A DNA stretch of 64,000 nucleotides from Arcobacter sp. FWKO B (GCF_014844135.1 NZ_CP041403.1:1054001-1118000); one strand, 5' to 3'; shown: positions 48,636 to 57,004, numbered from the stretch's first letter. Numbers and translations: made by a program. The notes: generated by a model not told the origin, from the letters alone.

Positions 48636-49730
48636 CTATATAAAATTAACATGTGGACTAGGATTTTTTAAGTTCCAAAGATACCTATTAACCTCATCCA
48701 TCCTACAATTCTTTCTACACATAGTTATATCTAAATCATTACTAATAAAGTTTAGATTTTTTCTTCTTTTATCACCTTCCCATATATTTTGAAATGAATT
48801 GTCATTAATATTACCAAGTTTAAAATCTTCATTTCCCAAAAAAGCACTACAACTATAAACCGAACCATCAGCCATAATATAAGCCCAAAAATTTGGAGTT
48901 GCATAGCACTTATCATATGGCTGTTTAGTTTCTTCAAGTTTCTTCATTGTGTTACTTCTAAATATAATATTAAATTCTGAAGTTTCATACTGTTTAAGCT
49001 CTACTTCCAAATCCATCATATTTTGATATGTTAAACCTTCATATATTCTTGAAGTACCATATAAACTTTGTGTATATGGTTTAATGACTAAATAATCTAT
49101 CCCACTATCAGCTAAAATCCTTGCTAAATTTACAACTGTATCTTTGTTTTCAGGTAGTAATAAAAGCTGTGCTCCTATTGTACAAGTGTAATTTTTCTCT
49201 TTTCGTATCTTAACAGCAAGCTTTAAATTTGAAATAACTTTATCAAAATCTTCTTCTTTAGTATTATGTATTTTTGCATATGTCTCTTTTGTCCCAGCAT
49301 TTATACTAACTTTTATCCATTTACAATTTCTTGTATAATTCTCGAGTGTTGTTTCATTCATAGCAACTGCATTAGTCGTAAGAGATGTATCTATTCCAAC
49401 TTCACTACAAACATCCAATATATTTGGTAATGGCTTATATAATGTTGGTTCACCTTCACCTGCAAACATTATACTTTTTACCCCAAGCTTAGCCATTTCT
49501 TTAATTCTTGTAGTAAGTACTTCCTCATTTTGCTTAATACTTTTATATCCGATATAATCTACAGAACAAAAAGTACATCTATGATTACAAGAACCTATAG
49601 GTGTTATTTCAACATATATGGGATATAGTTCTTTTAAACCTTCCCATTTACCTTTTGATTCATACCATTTTGCAACCCTTGACGGATGATAAATTAATTT
49701 ATGACTGTCTATTGCATACTTATCTAACAT
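48636..49730 (-). CDS. Radical SAM/SPASM protein (family D)
   Basis: The 364-residue protein has CNHRCTFC (C48, C52, C55), MFAGEGEPTLYKPL for SAM binding, a KVSINAGTKETYAKIH segment, and SPASM cysteines around KCYATPNFW, CSAF and MCRKNCR. It ends DEVNRYLWNLKNP. It is not closely related to families A to C and is the first radical SAM gene in transcription order. It overlaps the glycosyltransferase gene before it by 11 bases. Confidence 0.88.
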   Translation of the reverse strand: MLDKYAIDSHKLIYHPSRVAKWYESKGKWEGLKELYPIYVEITPIGSCNHRCTFCSVDYIGYKSIKQNEEVLTTRIKEMAKLGVKSIMFAGEGEPTLYKPLPNILDVCSEVGIDTSLTTNAVAMNETTLENYTRNCKWIKVSINAGTKETYAKIHNTKEEDFDKVISNLKLAVKIRKEKNYTCTIGAQLLLLPENKDTVVNLARILADSGIDYLVIKPYTQSLYGTSRIYEGLTYQNMMDLEVELKQYETSEFNIIFRSNTMKKLEETKQPYDKCYATPNFWAYIMADGSVYSCSAFLGNEDFKLGNINDNSFQNIWEGDKRRKNLNFISNDLDITMCRKNCRMDEVNRYLWNLKNPSPHVNFI

Positions 49731-51177
49731 CTTTATTTTCCATTACTTGAACAATATTTAGTATTTTTATCACCATTTTATCATATGATATATCTTTAGA
49801 TATTTGTGTACAATCCTTCAAAGGTTTTTCCCCTATTAAAGTTTTTAATTCATCAAATGTACTAAAAGACAATACATTATCTTCATAATTAAACTCTTCT
49901 TTTAAAAGATTACCTTTATATAATAGTGGTATCGTATCACAAGCTGACATTTCAAAAACTCTTTGCTGATATCTATATTGAGGATGTACAGAAATTGCAT
50001 ATTTTGCACTATTATAAACTTTGGCCATTTCTTCACCATAAGCTAAAAGCCCCTTATAATGTGGAGCAACTTCAGGAATATTTAACCAAGTATCAGTTCC
50101 ATATACTTCTATTTCTATATTTTCAAGTTTACACATCCAAACTATAACTCTTCGTCTTACAAACGATGTTATAATAGATGTCCTAAAAGTATCTTCCTCA
50201 ATCTTAAGGTTTTTCGCATATTCAGAAATCTTATCTTCACTTAAACTATTATTATCAATATCTTTATAAATATTTTGTTTCACATCATCAGGGATATTAT
50301 AATCTTTTTCAAAGTTGTAATCACTTCCTAAAAATACTATTTTATTTTCTTTTTTTATAGTTTCATCTCTATAAAATATCTTTGGATTTGTTGCAAACTG
50401 CTGACTCATTATTTTTGATTTATCTACACCCTTATTTATTAAAGCCGTTTTAAACTCATCAAATAGTGTAAAGATATAATCTCTATCCCTTAATCTAATC
50501 TCTTCTTCATCATAAAGTATTGACATAGGATCTTGAAACCACACAAAATTAAATACCTTATCATTTAAAAATGTATTATTTATATGATCAAGATTAAATA
50601 TTATATGCGGGTTATACTCATATATATTTTTAAGATGCCATAAAAAGTCTGCATTATTATGGCTATCATTAGCTCCCCAAGATTGCATCTCATTTTCTTC
50701 AATAGATACAAATGTATCATATCCCATATCATTAAATGCATCTGCTAAATTTTTTGCAACATATTGTAAAACAGTAGTACATCTTGTGGTAATAAATAAA
50801 ACTCTCAAGGGCTCACTAAAATCTAGTGTTTGCTCAGAAATAAGCTTTTTATAAGTGTTGGCAATTTCATATTTTTTATTCCAAGCAATAGTTTGTAACT
50901 GACTAATATATGATACTAACTCTCTTTGTTGTTCATTAGTAAAAGTCATATCTTCACTAAAAACAACATCACTAATCATTCTATTTGGAGTAAGTGTCAT
51001 ATAATCACATATTCTATCTACAGGTACACTAATTAAGTTTTTATATGGTGTCTTTTCATCAAGTTGTCCATTATAATAACATATCTGTAATTGGTTAAAT
51101 AGACTAAATTGATTTTGCTTTCTAGCCTCTTTATATGCATCTTTATAATTAAAAAAATATTTATCCATATAATTCAC
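49720..51177 (-). CDS. CgeB/DUF3880-like glycosyltransferase
   Basis: The 485-residue protein has a helical N-terminus, a Rossmann-like middle (LRVLFITTRCTTVLQYVAKNL) and a C-terminal GT1-type segment YAISVHPQYRYQQRVFEMSACDTIPLLY, as in CgeB/YkvP-like glycosyltransferases. A MIDVV-like donor site is not obvious. It should add a sugar, possibly to a protein or carbohydrate acceptor. It overlaps the GmhA-like gene by four bases. Confidence 0.75.
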   Translation of the reverse strand: MNYMDKYFFNYKDAYKEARKQNQFSLFNQLQICYYNGQLDEKTPYKNLISVPVDRICDYMTLTPNRMISDVVFSEDMTFTNEQQRELVSYISQLQTIAWNKKYEIANTYKKLISEQTLDFSEPLRVLFITTRCTTVLQYVAKNLADAFNDMGYDTFVSIEENEMQSWGANDSHNNADFLWHLKNIYEYNPHIIFNLDHINNTFLNDKVFNFVWFQDPMSILYDEEEIRLRDRDYIFTLFDEFKTALINKGVDKSKIMSQQFATNPKIFYRDETIKKENKIVFLGSDYNFEKDYNIPDDVKQNIYKDIDNNSLSEDKISEYAKNLKIEEDTFRTSIITSFVRRRVIVWMCKLENIEIEVYGTDTWLNIPEVAPHYKGLLAYGEEMAKVYNSAKYAISVHPQYRYQQRVFEMSACDTIPLLYKGNLLKEEFNYEDNVLSFSTFDELKTLIGEKPLKDCTQISKDISYDKMVIKILNIVQVMENKDVR

Positions 51178-51755
51178 TCACTTTTATTGTAACTTTTTAT
51201 ATAATACGAGTATATTATATGATCCAATATCATATGCATATCTTCAACAAGTCCATATTCATTTGATTTTGTTTGCACATGAAAATTAACATCTGATATT
51301 TTTTTTAGATATCCTCCATCAAATCCAGTTACACCAATAATCTTGCTACCTATTTCTTTAGCATAATCTACTGCTTTTATAATATTTGCTGAATTACCAC
51401 TACACGATATTGCAATAATAACATCATCTTTTTTTAATAGCCCTTTTAATTGCATATAAAAAATATTATCATATCCTATATCATTAGCGATTGCAGTACA
51501 TACTGGAGTGTTATCCGCCAAACTTACAATATCTAAATTTATTATATCTCTTCTTCTTAGTCCAGCACCTAAATCATTCACCATATGAGAGGCGGTTGAA
51601 GCACTACCACCATTACCTATTACATATATCTTAGATTGATTTATTTTTGTAGTTTCCAAAAGCTTAATAATATCTGATATAACATTATAGTCAATACCAT
51701 CAAGTAAGTTCTTTAAGTTATCAATGTACTCAAAAACAAAATCTTTTAAACTCAT
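51174..51755 (-). CDS. SIS-domain isomerase (GmhA-like)
   Basis: The 193-residue protein is a SIS-fold sugar isomerase: IYVIGNGGSASTASHMVNDL and DVIIAISCSGNSANIIKAVDYAKEIG are the phosphosugar-binding serine-rich motifs of GmhA (sedoheptulose-7-phosphate isomerase). The YGLVEDMHMILDHIIYSYY ending also fits. With the HldE-like protein and the transketolase halves it suggests a heptose-like precursor route. It lies 28 bases after the Maf gene. Confidence 0.85.
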   Translation of the reverse strand: MSLKDFVFEYIDNLKNLLDGIDYNVISDIIKLLETTKINQSKIYVIGNGGSASTASHMVNDLGAGLRRRDIINLDIVSLADNTPVCTAIANDIGYDNIFYMQLKGLLKKDDVIIAISCSGNSANIIKAVDYAKEIGSKIIGVTGFDGGYLKKISDVNFHVQTKSNEYGLVEDMHMILDHIIYSYYIKSYNKSE

Positions 51756-51782
51756 ACTTTACCTTATTATAATCTTCATTTT

Positions 51783-53744
51783 TTAATCTATTATCTTTTT
51801 TATTTCTTTAAAAACTTCAACAACACCTAAAGACCACATAAGATTAATTTTAACGAGACTTTCTTTTGTATATAAATCTTTTTGCTTCAAGTTTAACAAA
51901 AAGTTTATATATGTATCAGACAATTCTATGTATTGTAAAAATATATTACCAAACATTGCACTTGTCATCCCTTTGCTTTGTTCAAGTATCCATAACATAA
52001 TGTCAAGTTTTTTTTGTAATAAATCATCCCTTGAGTCAATCTTCAAATCTTTATATTTATTGACTTTGTTAATTATCCTATTTATTATCTTAATATCATT
52101 TGAATAATCAGGAACTTCTAAAATCTCTGAAATACCATCAATTTCTTTTTGTACATTAAACTCTTTCTGTGGAAAGTACTCTATTTTTTCATGCATTTGC
52201 TCATATTTTAGTGGATTAAATCCCTCAATATATACACCATCCGAAAGATTAAATACCTTAAACTTATAAAATGATTCTAGGTCATACTTCGTAGTTTCAA
52301 ATGATTCTTTGAAAGGTAATAAACTTCTATTTGTTTTGACATTTTCTCTTAGATTTCCTTTTACCTCAAGAATATCATATATAGAAACTAGCTCATTCCC
52401 AGCCTTTTTGACATCAATATCTTCCACTTGTGTATAAGAACTATCAGCAGCATATCTACTTCCAGTATCTTGATTAAATGCTGCATCAGTACCTATTGTA
52501 TATAACTCATCTGCACCCAAATGAACAGCTACTTTAAATGAAAACGCACCAACATTTGTAACACTCCCCAACCAACCTATTCTACTAACAAGTGGCATAC
52601 TTTGAGAAAATACATAATGTTTCCCTTTGACTACTTTTAAAACATCAGGATGTTGTTGGGATAAAAATATTATAGAGCTATTATCTAAATATTTAGGATC
52701 ATCTGTTGTTAGATATTTAGCACACAATTCTGATGGATCTATAGATACAACAATATCAGGTCTAATACGATGCTTTTCCAATTTTCTCAAAATTACATCC
52801 ACACATATTATCACAAATTTATCTTGATGTTCTTCTATCCAATCTATATAATTATCCAATGATGGACCAGCACTTATTAAAAGTACTTTTTTACCTTTTA
52901 ATATCTTTTTTTCATGTATTAAGTCAACATTTACAAATCTACTTTTGTCTTTAATAAATTCTATTGTTCTATGTAAGTTATCTATAACTTTTTTATAAGG
53001 GAAAAACATGGCTGAGTTATTGCCAAAGAAATCAACTACTTCATTATATATATAGTTATAACCTTCTAATAAAAGATGGTGTTTAATATTATAGTTCATA
53101 TAATTATGGTATTGATAAAAAGCTCCTAATATTGACATTCTTTTGAGTTGAGAGTCCCCTACAGATAAAAATAGTTTTTTATTTCCTTTATCAAACTCAC
53201 TATAATCAATCATAAATAAAGACAACCTAAAAATCTCTAAATTTGGCTCTATTATCATTGTTACAAGTGGGTTTAATTTTTTATTTATCTCATGAATATG
53301 AAGTCCAAGTCCAGTACCTATAAAAATATATTTATAAATTTTCTGAAATTCAATATTTTCAAAGTCAACAGTTTTATTCATATACTCAATAATTGGCATT
53401 ACATCTTTATACTCTTGGCTTACAACAAGCTTGATTCCAGTTTGATCTTTTCTTAATAAATCAAGTGAACCATCTTTTGTAAAATTTGCATGTTCTTTTC
53501 TATAATCAGCATCTTCATAGCTATTTGTATGATAAAATAATCCATTATTTTCTAAACTTAATATATCAAAACAGCCATCTATATACTCTAAAGAATACTT
53601 TATTTCATATTCGCCAGTTTGAATCTTTTTTGAAAGTTCATCAACACTATTATAAGTATCCAAGTAATTCTCTTCTAAAAACTTCATATTTTTAAGATAG
53701 ATTTCAACTATAATATCACTTAGATTATCTAACTCTTCATTCAT
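51783..53744 (-). CDS. Maf-type motility accessory factor (flagellin glycosyltransferase candidate)
   Basis: The 653-residue protein matches the Maf/DUF115 (MptE-like) family: KKVLLISAGPSLDNYIDWIEEHQDKFVIICVDVILRKL with a central Rossmann-like DUF115 domain and DIVVSIDPSE. Maf proteins transfer pseudaminic or legionaminic acid to flagellin in Campylobacterota and other phyla. It is the first gene of the island; the flagellins lie 150 bases upstream. AT-rich DNA between the flagellin terminator and its ATG includes a TATAAT-like stretch near 53772-53779. Confidence 0.85.
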   Translation of the reverse strand: MNEELDNLSDIIVEIYLKNMKFLEENYLDTYNSVDELSKKIQTGEYEIKYSLEYIDGCFDILSLENNGLFYHTNSYEDADYRKEHANFTKDGSLDLLRKDQTGIKLVVSQEYKDVMPIIEYMNKTVDFENIEFQKIYKYIFIGTGLGLHIHEINKKLNPLVTMIIEPNLEIFRLSLFMIDYSEFDKGNKKLFLSVGDSQLKRMSILGAFYQYHNYMNYNIKHHLLLEGYNYIYNEVVDFFGNNSAMFFPYKKVIDNLHRTIEFIKDKSRFVNVDLIHEKKILKGKKVLLISAGPSLDNYIDWIEEHQDKFVIICVDVILRKLEKHRIRPDIVVSIDPSELCAKYLTTDDPKYLDNSSIIFLSQQHPDVLKVVKGKHYVFSQSMPLVSRIGWLGSVTNVGAFSFKVAVHLGADELYTIGTDAAFNQDTGSRYAADSSYTQVEDIDVKKAGNELVSIYDILEVKGNLRENVKTNRSLLPFKESFETTKYDLESFYKFKVFNLSDGVYIEGFNPLKYEQMHEKIEYFPQKEFNVQKEIDGISEILEVPDYSNDIKIINRIINKVNKYKDLKIDSRDDLLQKKLDIMLWILEQSKGMTSAMFGNIFLQYIELSDTYINFLLNLKQKDLYTKESLVKINLMWSLGVVEVFKEIKKIID

Positions 53745-53790
53745 ATATAATGCCTTAATTTTATTTTATTTATTATATCTATTTTAAAAT

Positions 53791-53823
53791 AAAAAAACCC
53801 AAGCCTTTTAAAGACTTGGGTTT
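53791..53823 (-). terminator. Flagellin terminator copy 1
   Basis: The stem AAACCCAAG with CTTGGGTTT (minus strand) is followed by a T-run. Identical copies follow the other two flagellins. It separates flagellin transcription from the maf gene. Confidence 0.93.
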
Positions 53824-53849
53824 ACTTATTTGCAAAAAGAACATCAAGA

Positions 53850-53882
53850 CTATTGTAACAGTCTCATAACATTCTCAAGGAA
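53850..53882 (-). repeat. Relic of a flagellin 3' end (copy 1)
   Basis: After the flagellin stop, the minus strand reads FLENVMRLLQ and a stop, repeating the last residues of the upstream gene (QNVMRLLQ). It is untranslated in the present arrangement. See the findings for the other copies. Confidence 0.75.
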
Positions 53883-53894
53883 ACTTAGATAAGA

Positions 53895-54749
53895 CTACTG
53901 AAGTAGTCTCATCACATTTTGTTGAATCATATTTGCTTGGCTCATTGCATATGTTCCAGCTTGTGCCACGATATTTTGTTTATTGAAGTTTGCACTCTCT
54001 GCTGCATAATCAACATCTCTAATAACTGACTCTGCCGCTTTAATATTTGTTTGTTGCGTCATCATATTTCTTAAAGCTGATTCAAGTTGGTTTTGAGTCG
54101 AACCAACCTCAGATCTCCAAGTATTCAGCTGATTTATAGCTGAGTCTACACTCGCCATATGAGCTCTTGCAGCTCCTGCACTCCATCCACCATTTGCAGC
54201 AGAAATTTTAAGTGCTGACATACCTTGAAGACCAGCAGTATTAGCTCTTGTTCCAGCTGTTAAAGTAATAGTATTCGTTGATTTCTCACCCATTTGAAAT
54301 ATCTGTGAAGCTGCTGATGCAGTACCACCAGCTGATTGTTGTAATAATGAGATACCATTGTAGTTCGTTTGAACAGCAATATTATTAAGCTGTGTTAAAA
54401 GCTTATCAATATCTTTTCCAATCGCTTTTCTACCTTCACTTGAAGTTGTAGCAGTTCCAGCTTGGATTAATTTTTGTTTTACAATATCTAAGATATTTGA
54501 TTGCTCCGCCATAGCCTTATCAGCAATTTGTGTTAACGAAACAGCTGAGTTACCATTTGCTATTGATTGACCAATCGAACTTGCCTGCGTTCTAAGCTTA
54601 TCAGCTATTGCAAGACCTGACGCATCATCTGATGCTTTATTGATTCTTAAACCTGAGCTTAACTTCTCCAACGAGTTTCTAATATTATTATTAGTAAGTG
54701 TTGCTGACTCTTGAGCATTTAATGACTGTACATTTGTATTTATTCTCAT
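53895..54749 (-). CDS. Flagellin (copy 1, identical to copy 2)
   Basis: The 284-residue protein forms the flagellar filament. It has the conserved N-terminal D0/D1 region (MRINTNVQSLNAQ; LSSGLRINKASDDASGLAIADKLR) and C-terminal D1/D0 region (ESVIRDVDYAAESANFNKQNI; QQNVMRLLQ), joined by a very short central part, so the D2/D3 domains are lacking. An upstream in-frame ATG at 54800 is not the start; the flagellin N-terminus and AAAGGATCG site point to 54749. The protein is identical to copy 2. A seven-base stem (53892-53909) spans the stop codon. Confidence 0.96.
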   Translation of the reverse strand: MRINTNVQSLNAQESATLTNNNIRNSLEKLSSGLRINKASDDASGLAIADKLRTQASSIGQSIANGNSAVSLTQIADKAMAEQSNILDIVKQKLIQAGTATTSSEGRKAIGKDIDKLLTQLNNIAVQTNYNGISLLQQSAGGTASAASQIFQMGEKSTNTITLTAGTRANTAGLQGMSALKISAANGGWSAGAARAHMASVDSAINQLNTWRSEVGSTQNQLESALRNMMTQQTNIKAAESVIRDVDYAAESANFNKQNIVAQAGTYAMSQANMIQQNVMRLLQ

Positions 54750-54785
54750 CTTCGATCCTTTGTCTTTATTTTCTTCACTAAGAGA

Positions 54786-54818
54786 AGTATGACATAACAT
54801 TTCTTAATATTAGCTTAA
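54786..54818 (-). promoter_or_regulatory. Flagellin promoter copy 1 (tandem TTAAG motif)
   Basis: On the minus strand TTAAGCTAATATTAAG (54803-54818) is followed by exactly 11 bases and CATACT (54786-54791), a likely -10. The same arrangement precedes the other flagellins. The start codon lies about 50 bases further on. Confidence 0.7.
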
Positions 54819-54893
54819 ATATAATAAATTTAAGCCAGCTTTTTACAAATTCTTGTTTATCTAAAAAATATTATTTATACCAACTCAACAAAT

Positions 54894-54926
54894 AAAAAAA
54901 CCCAAGCCTTTTAAAGACTTGGGTTT
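54894..54926 (-). terminator. Flagellin terminator copy 2
   Basis: Same stem-loop as copies 1 and 3, with an identical loop region and T-run (minus strand). Confidence 0.93.
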
Positions 54927-54952
54927 ACTTATTTGCAAAAAGAAGATCAAGA

Positions 54953-54985
54953 CTATTGTAACAGTCTCATAACATTTTCAAGGAA
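54953..54985 (-). repeat. Relic of a flagellin 3' end (copy 2)
   Basis: The minus strand again encodes FLENVMRLLQ and a stop, a few bases after the stop of flagellin copy 2, and is nearly identical to relic 1. Confidence 0.75.
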
Positions 54986-54991
54986 ATATCG

Positions 54992-55846
54992 TTATTGTAA
55001 TAGCCTCATTACATTCTGTTGAATCATATTTGCTTGGCTCATTGCATATGTTCCAGCTTGTGCCACGATATTTTGTTTATTGAAGTTTGCACTCTCTGCT
55101 GCATAATCAACATCTCTAATAACTGACTCTGCCGCTTTAATATTTGTTTGTTGCGTCATCATATTTCTTAAAGCTGATTCAAGTTGGTTTTGAGTCGAAC
55201 CAACCTCAGATCTCCAAGTATTCAGCTGATTTATAGCTGAGTCTACACTCGCCATATGAGCTCTTGCAGCTCCTGCACTCCATCCACCATTTGCAGCAGA
55301 AATTTTAAGTGCTGACATACCTTGAAGACCAGCAGTATTAGCTCTTGTTCCAGCTGTTAAAGTAATAGTATTCGTTGATTTCTCACCCATTTGAAATATC
55401 TGTGAAGCTGCTGATGCAGTACCACCAGCTGATTGTTGTAATAATGAGATACCATTGTAGTTCGTTTGAACAGCAATATTATTAAGCTGTGTTAAAAGCT
55501 TATCAATATCTTTTCCAATCGCTTTTCTACCTTCACTTGAAGTTGTAGCAGTTCCAGCTTGGATTAATTTTTGTTTTACAATATCTAAGATATTTGATTG
55601 CTCCGCCATAGCCTTATCAGCAATTTGTGTTAACGAAACAGCTGAGTTACCATTTGCTATTGATTGACCAATCGAACTTGCCTGCGTTCTAAGCTTATCA
55701 GCTATTGCAAGACCTGACGCATCATCTGATGCTTTATTGATTCTTAAACCTGAGCTTAACTTCTCCAACGAGTTTCTAATATTATTATTAGTAAGTGTTG
55801 CTGACTCTTGAGCATTTAATGACTGTACATTTGTGTTTATTCTCAT
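54992..55846 (-). CDS. Flagellin (copy 2, identical to copy 1)
   Basis: The protein is identical to copy 1, and the DNA is identical over 817 bp (55018-55834 compared with 53921-54737). The only differences are at the extreme 5' end (one synonymous site) and in the last codons, where this copy uses different synonymous triplets. This points to recent gene conversion or duplication. It has a normal AAAGGAT ribosome site before the ATG and the tandem TTAAG promoter motif upstream. Confidence 0.97.
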   Translation of the reverse strand: MRINTNVQSLNAQESATLTNNNIRNSLEKLSSGLRINKASDDASGLAIADKLRTQASSIGQSIANGNSAVSLTQIADKAMAEQSNILDIVKQKLIQAGTATTSSEGRKAIGKDIDKLLTQLNNIAVQTNYNGISLLQQSAGGTASAASQIFQMGEKSTNTITLTAGTRANTAGLQGMSALKISAANGGWSAGAARAHMASVDSAINQLNTWRSEVGSTQNQLESALRNMMTQQTNIKAAESVIRDVDYAAESANFNKQNIVAQAGTYAMSQANMIQQNVMRLLQ

Positions 55847-55884
55847 CTTCCATCCTTTGTTCTAAAATTTTTCTTCATACGAGA

Positions 55885-55917
55885 AGTATGACACATCAAT
55901 TCTTAATATTAGCTTAA
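55885..55917 (-). promoter_or_regulatory. Flagellin promoter copy 2 (tandem TTAAG motif)
   Basis: TTAAGCTAATATTAAG (55902-55917), 11 bases, then CATACT (55885-55890), identical in layout to copy 1, about 40 bases before the ATG. Confidence 0.7.
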
Positions 55918-55946
55918 CAGATCCAAATTTATAGCAATTTATGAAA

Positions 55947-55980
55947 ATAAAAAAACCCAAGCCTTTTAAAGACTTGGGTT
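55947..55980 (-). terminator. Flagellin terminator copy 3
   Basis: Same stem-loop and T-run as copies 1 and 2, following the third flagellin. Confidence 0.9.
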
Positions 55981-55991
55981 AAAAAAATATA

Positions 55992-56066
55992 CTTAAATGA
56001 TCTCAAAACATTTTTAAGAAAATGTACTAAACAATACTCTAATAGCCTTAAAATATTTTCAAGGAA
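55992..56066 (-). repeat. Two degenerate relics of a flagellin 3' end
   Basis: Between the third flagellin and its terminator the minus strand encodes FLENILRLLE (56037-56066) and, further on, FLKNVLRSFK (55992-56021). Both are diverged versions of the flagellin ending seen in the other two relics. Confidence 0.65.
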
Positions 56067-56102
56067 ACATATTAAGACTACTGAAGTAGTCTTAATATGT
56101 TT
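56065..56102 (-). other. Perfect 17-base hairpin across the stop codon of the third flagellin
   Basis: AAACATATTAAGACTAC pairs perfectly with GTAGTCTTAATATGTTT around a TGAA loop (plus-strand reading); the stop codon is in the stem. Copy 1 has a seven-base version of the same stem-loop at its stop. Confidence 0.9.
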
Positions 56103-56929
56103 TGTTGCACTTGGTTAGATTGACTCATTGCAAATGTACCAGCTTGTGATACTATGTTTTGTTTATTGAAGTTTGCACTCTCCGCTGCATAATCAACATC
56201 TCTAATAACTGACTCTGCCGCTTTAATATTTGTTTGTTGCGTCATCATATTTCTAATCGCTGATTCAACTTGATTTTGAGTAGAACCAAAATCAGCTCTC
56301 CAAGTATTTAACTGATTTATTGCAGAATCTATACCAGCCATATGACCCCTTGCAGCTCCTGCACTCCATCCACCGTTATTAGCACTCAACTTTAATGCCG
56401 ATAAACCTTGAAGCTTTTTAGTGTTTGCCTGTATACCTGATGATAGGGAAATAACATTTGTAGACTTCTCACCCATTTGAAACTCTAACTTTGCAGTCGT
56501 AACACTTGCTGAAGCACCTTGTAACAATGGAATACCATTATAGTTAGTTTGTTTTGCTATCTCATCAAGCTGTGTTAAAAGCTTTCCTATATCTTTACCG
56601 ATTGCTTTTCTACCCTCATCAGATGTTGTAGCAGTTCCAGCTTGGATTAACTTTTGTTTTACAATATCTAAGATATTTGATTGCTCTGCCATAGCCTTAT
56701 CAGCAATTTGAAGTAATGAAACAGCTGAGTTACCATTTGCTATAGACTGTCCTATTGAACTTGCTTGTGTTCTAAGCTTATCAGCTATTGCCAAACCTGA
56801 TGCATCATCTGATGCTTTATTTATTCTTAGTCCCGAACTTAATTTTTCTAGTGAGTTTCTTAGGTTTGAGTTAATTTGAGTGTTGCTTTCTTGTGCAGTT
56901 AGTGAGCTGACATTCGTGTTGATTCTCAT
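56078..56929 (-). CDS. Flagellin (divergent copy)
   Basis: The 283-residue protein shares the D0/D1 ends with the other two flagellins but differs in the middle (GASASVTTAKLEF) and in scattered positions, ending QQNILRLLQ. It too lacks D2/D3. It may be a minor or hook-proximal filament subunit, an inference from other Campylobacterota with two flagellins. It has two copies of the tandem TTAAG promoter motif upstream. Its 3' end is embedded in a long perfect hairpin. Confidence 0.95.
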   Translation of the reverse strand: MRINTNVSSLTAQESNTQINSNLRNSLEKLSSGLRINKASDDASGLAIADKLRTQASSIGQSIANGNSAVSLLQIADKAMAEQSNILDIVKQKLIQAGTATTSDEGRKAIGKDIGKLLTQLDEIAKQTNYNGIPLLQGASASVTTAKLEFQMGEKSTNVISLSSGIQANTKKLQGLSALKLSANNGGWSAGAARGHMAGIDSAINQLNTWRADFGSTQNQVESAIRNMMTQQTNIKAAESVIRDVDYAAESANFNKQNIVSQAGTFAMSQSNQVQQNILRLLQ

Positions 56930-56971
56930 TTAGTTACCTTCTTTATTTTTTAGTCAATATTTATTAAAGAA

Positions 56972-57004
56972 AGGATAACTAAATATATCTTAATAATAGC
57001 TTAA
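56972..57004 (-). promoter_or_regulatory. Flagellin promoter copy 3, proximal (tandem TTAAG motif)
   Basis: TTAAGCTATTATTAAG (56989-57004), 11 bases, then TATCCT (56972-56977), about 43 bases before the ATG. Confidence 0.65.

Noticed and set aside
24728-53744. Insertion sequences or integrase that would mark the island as mobile
   Set aside because: No transposase, integrase or tRNA att site is visible in or beside it; the island looks stably embedded.
54750-54800. Seventeen-residue N-terminal extension of flagellin copy 1
   Set aside because: The other copies start at MRINTNV after a good ribosome site, and the extension overlaps the promoter.
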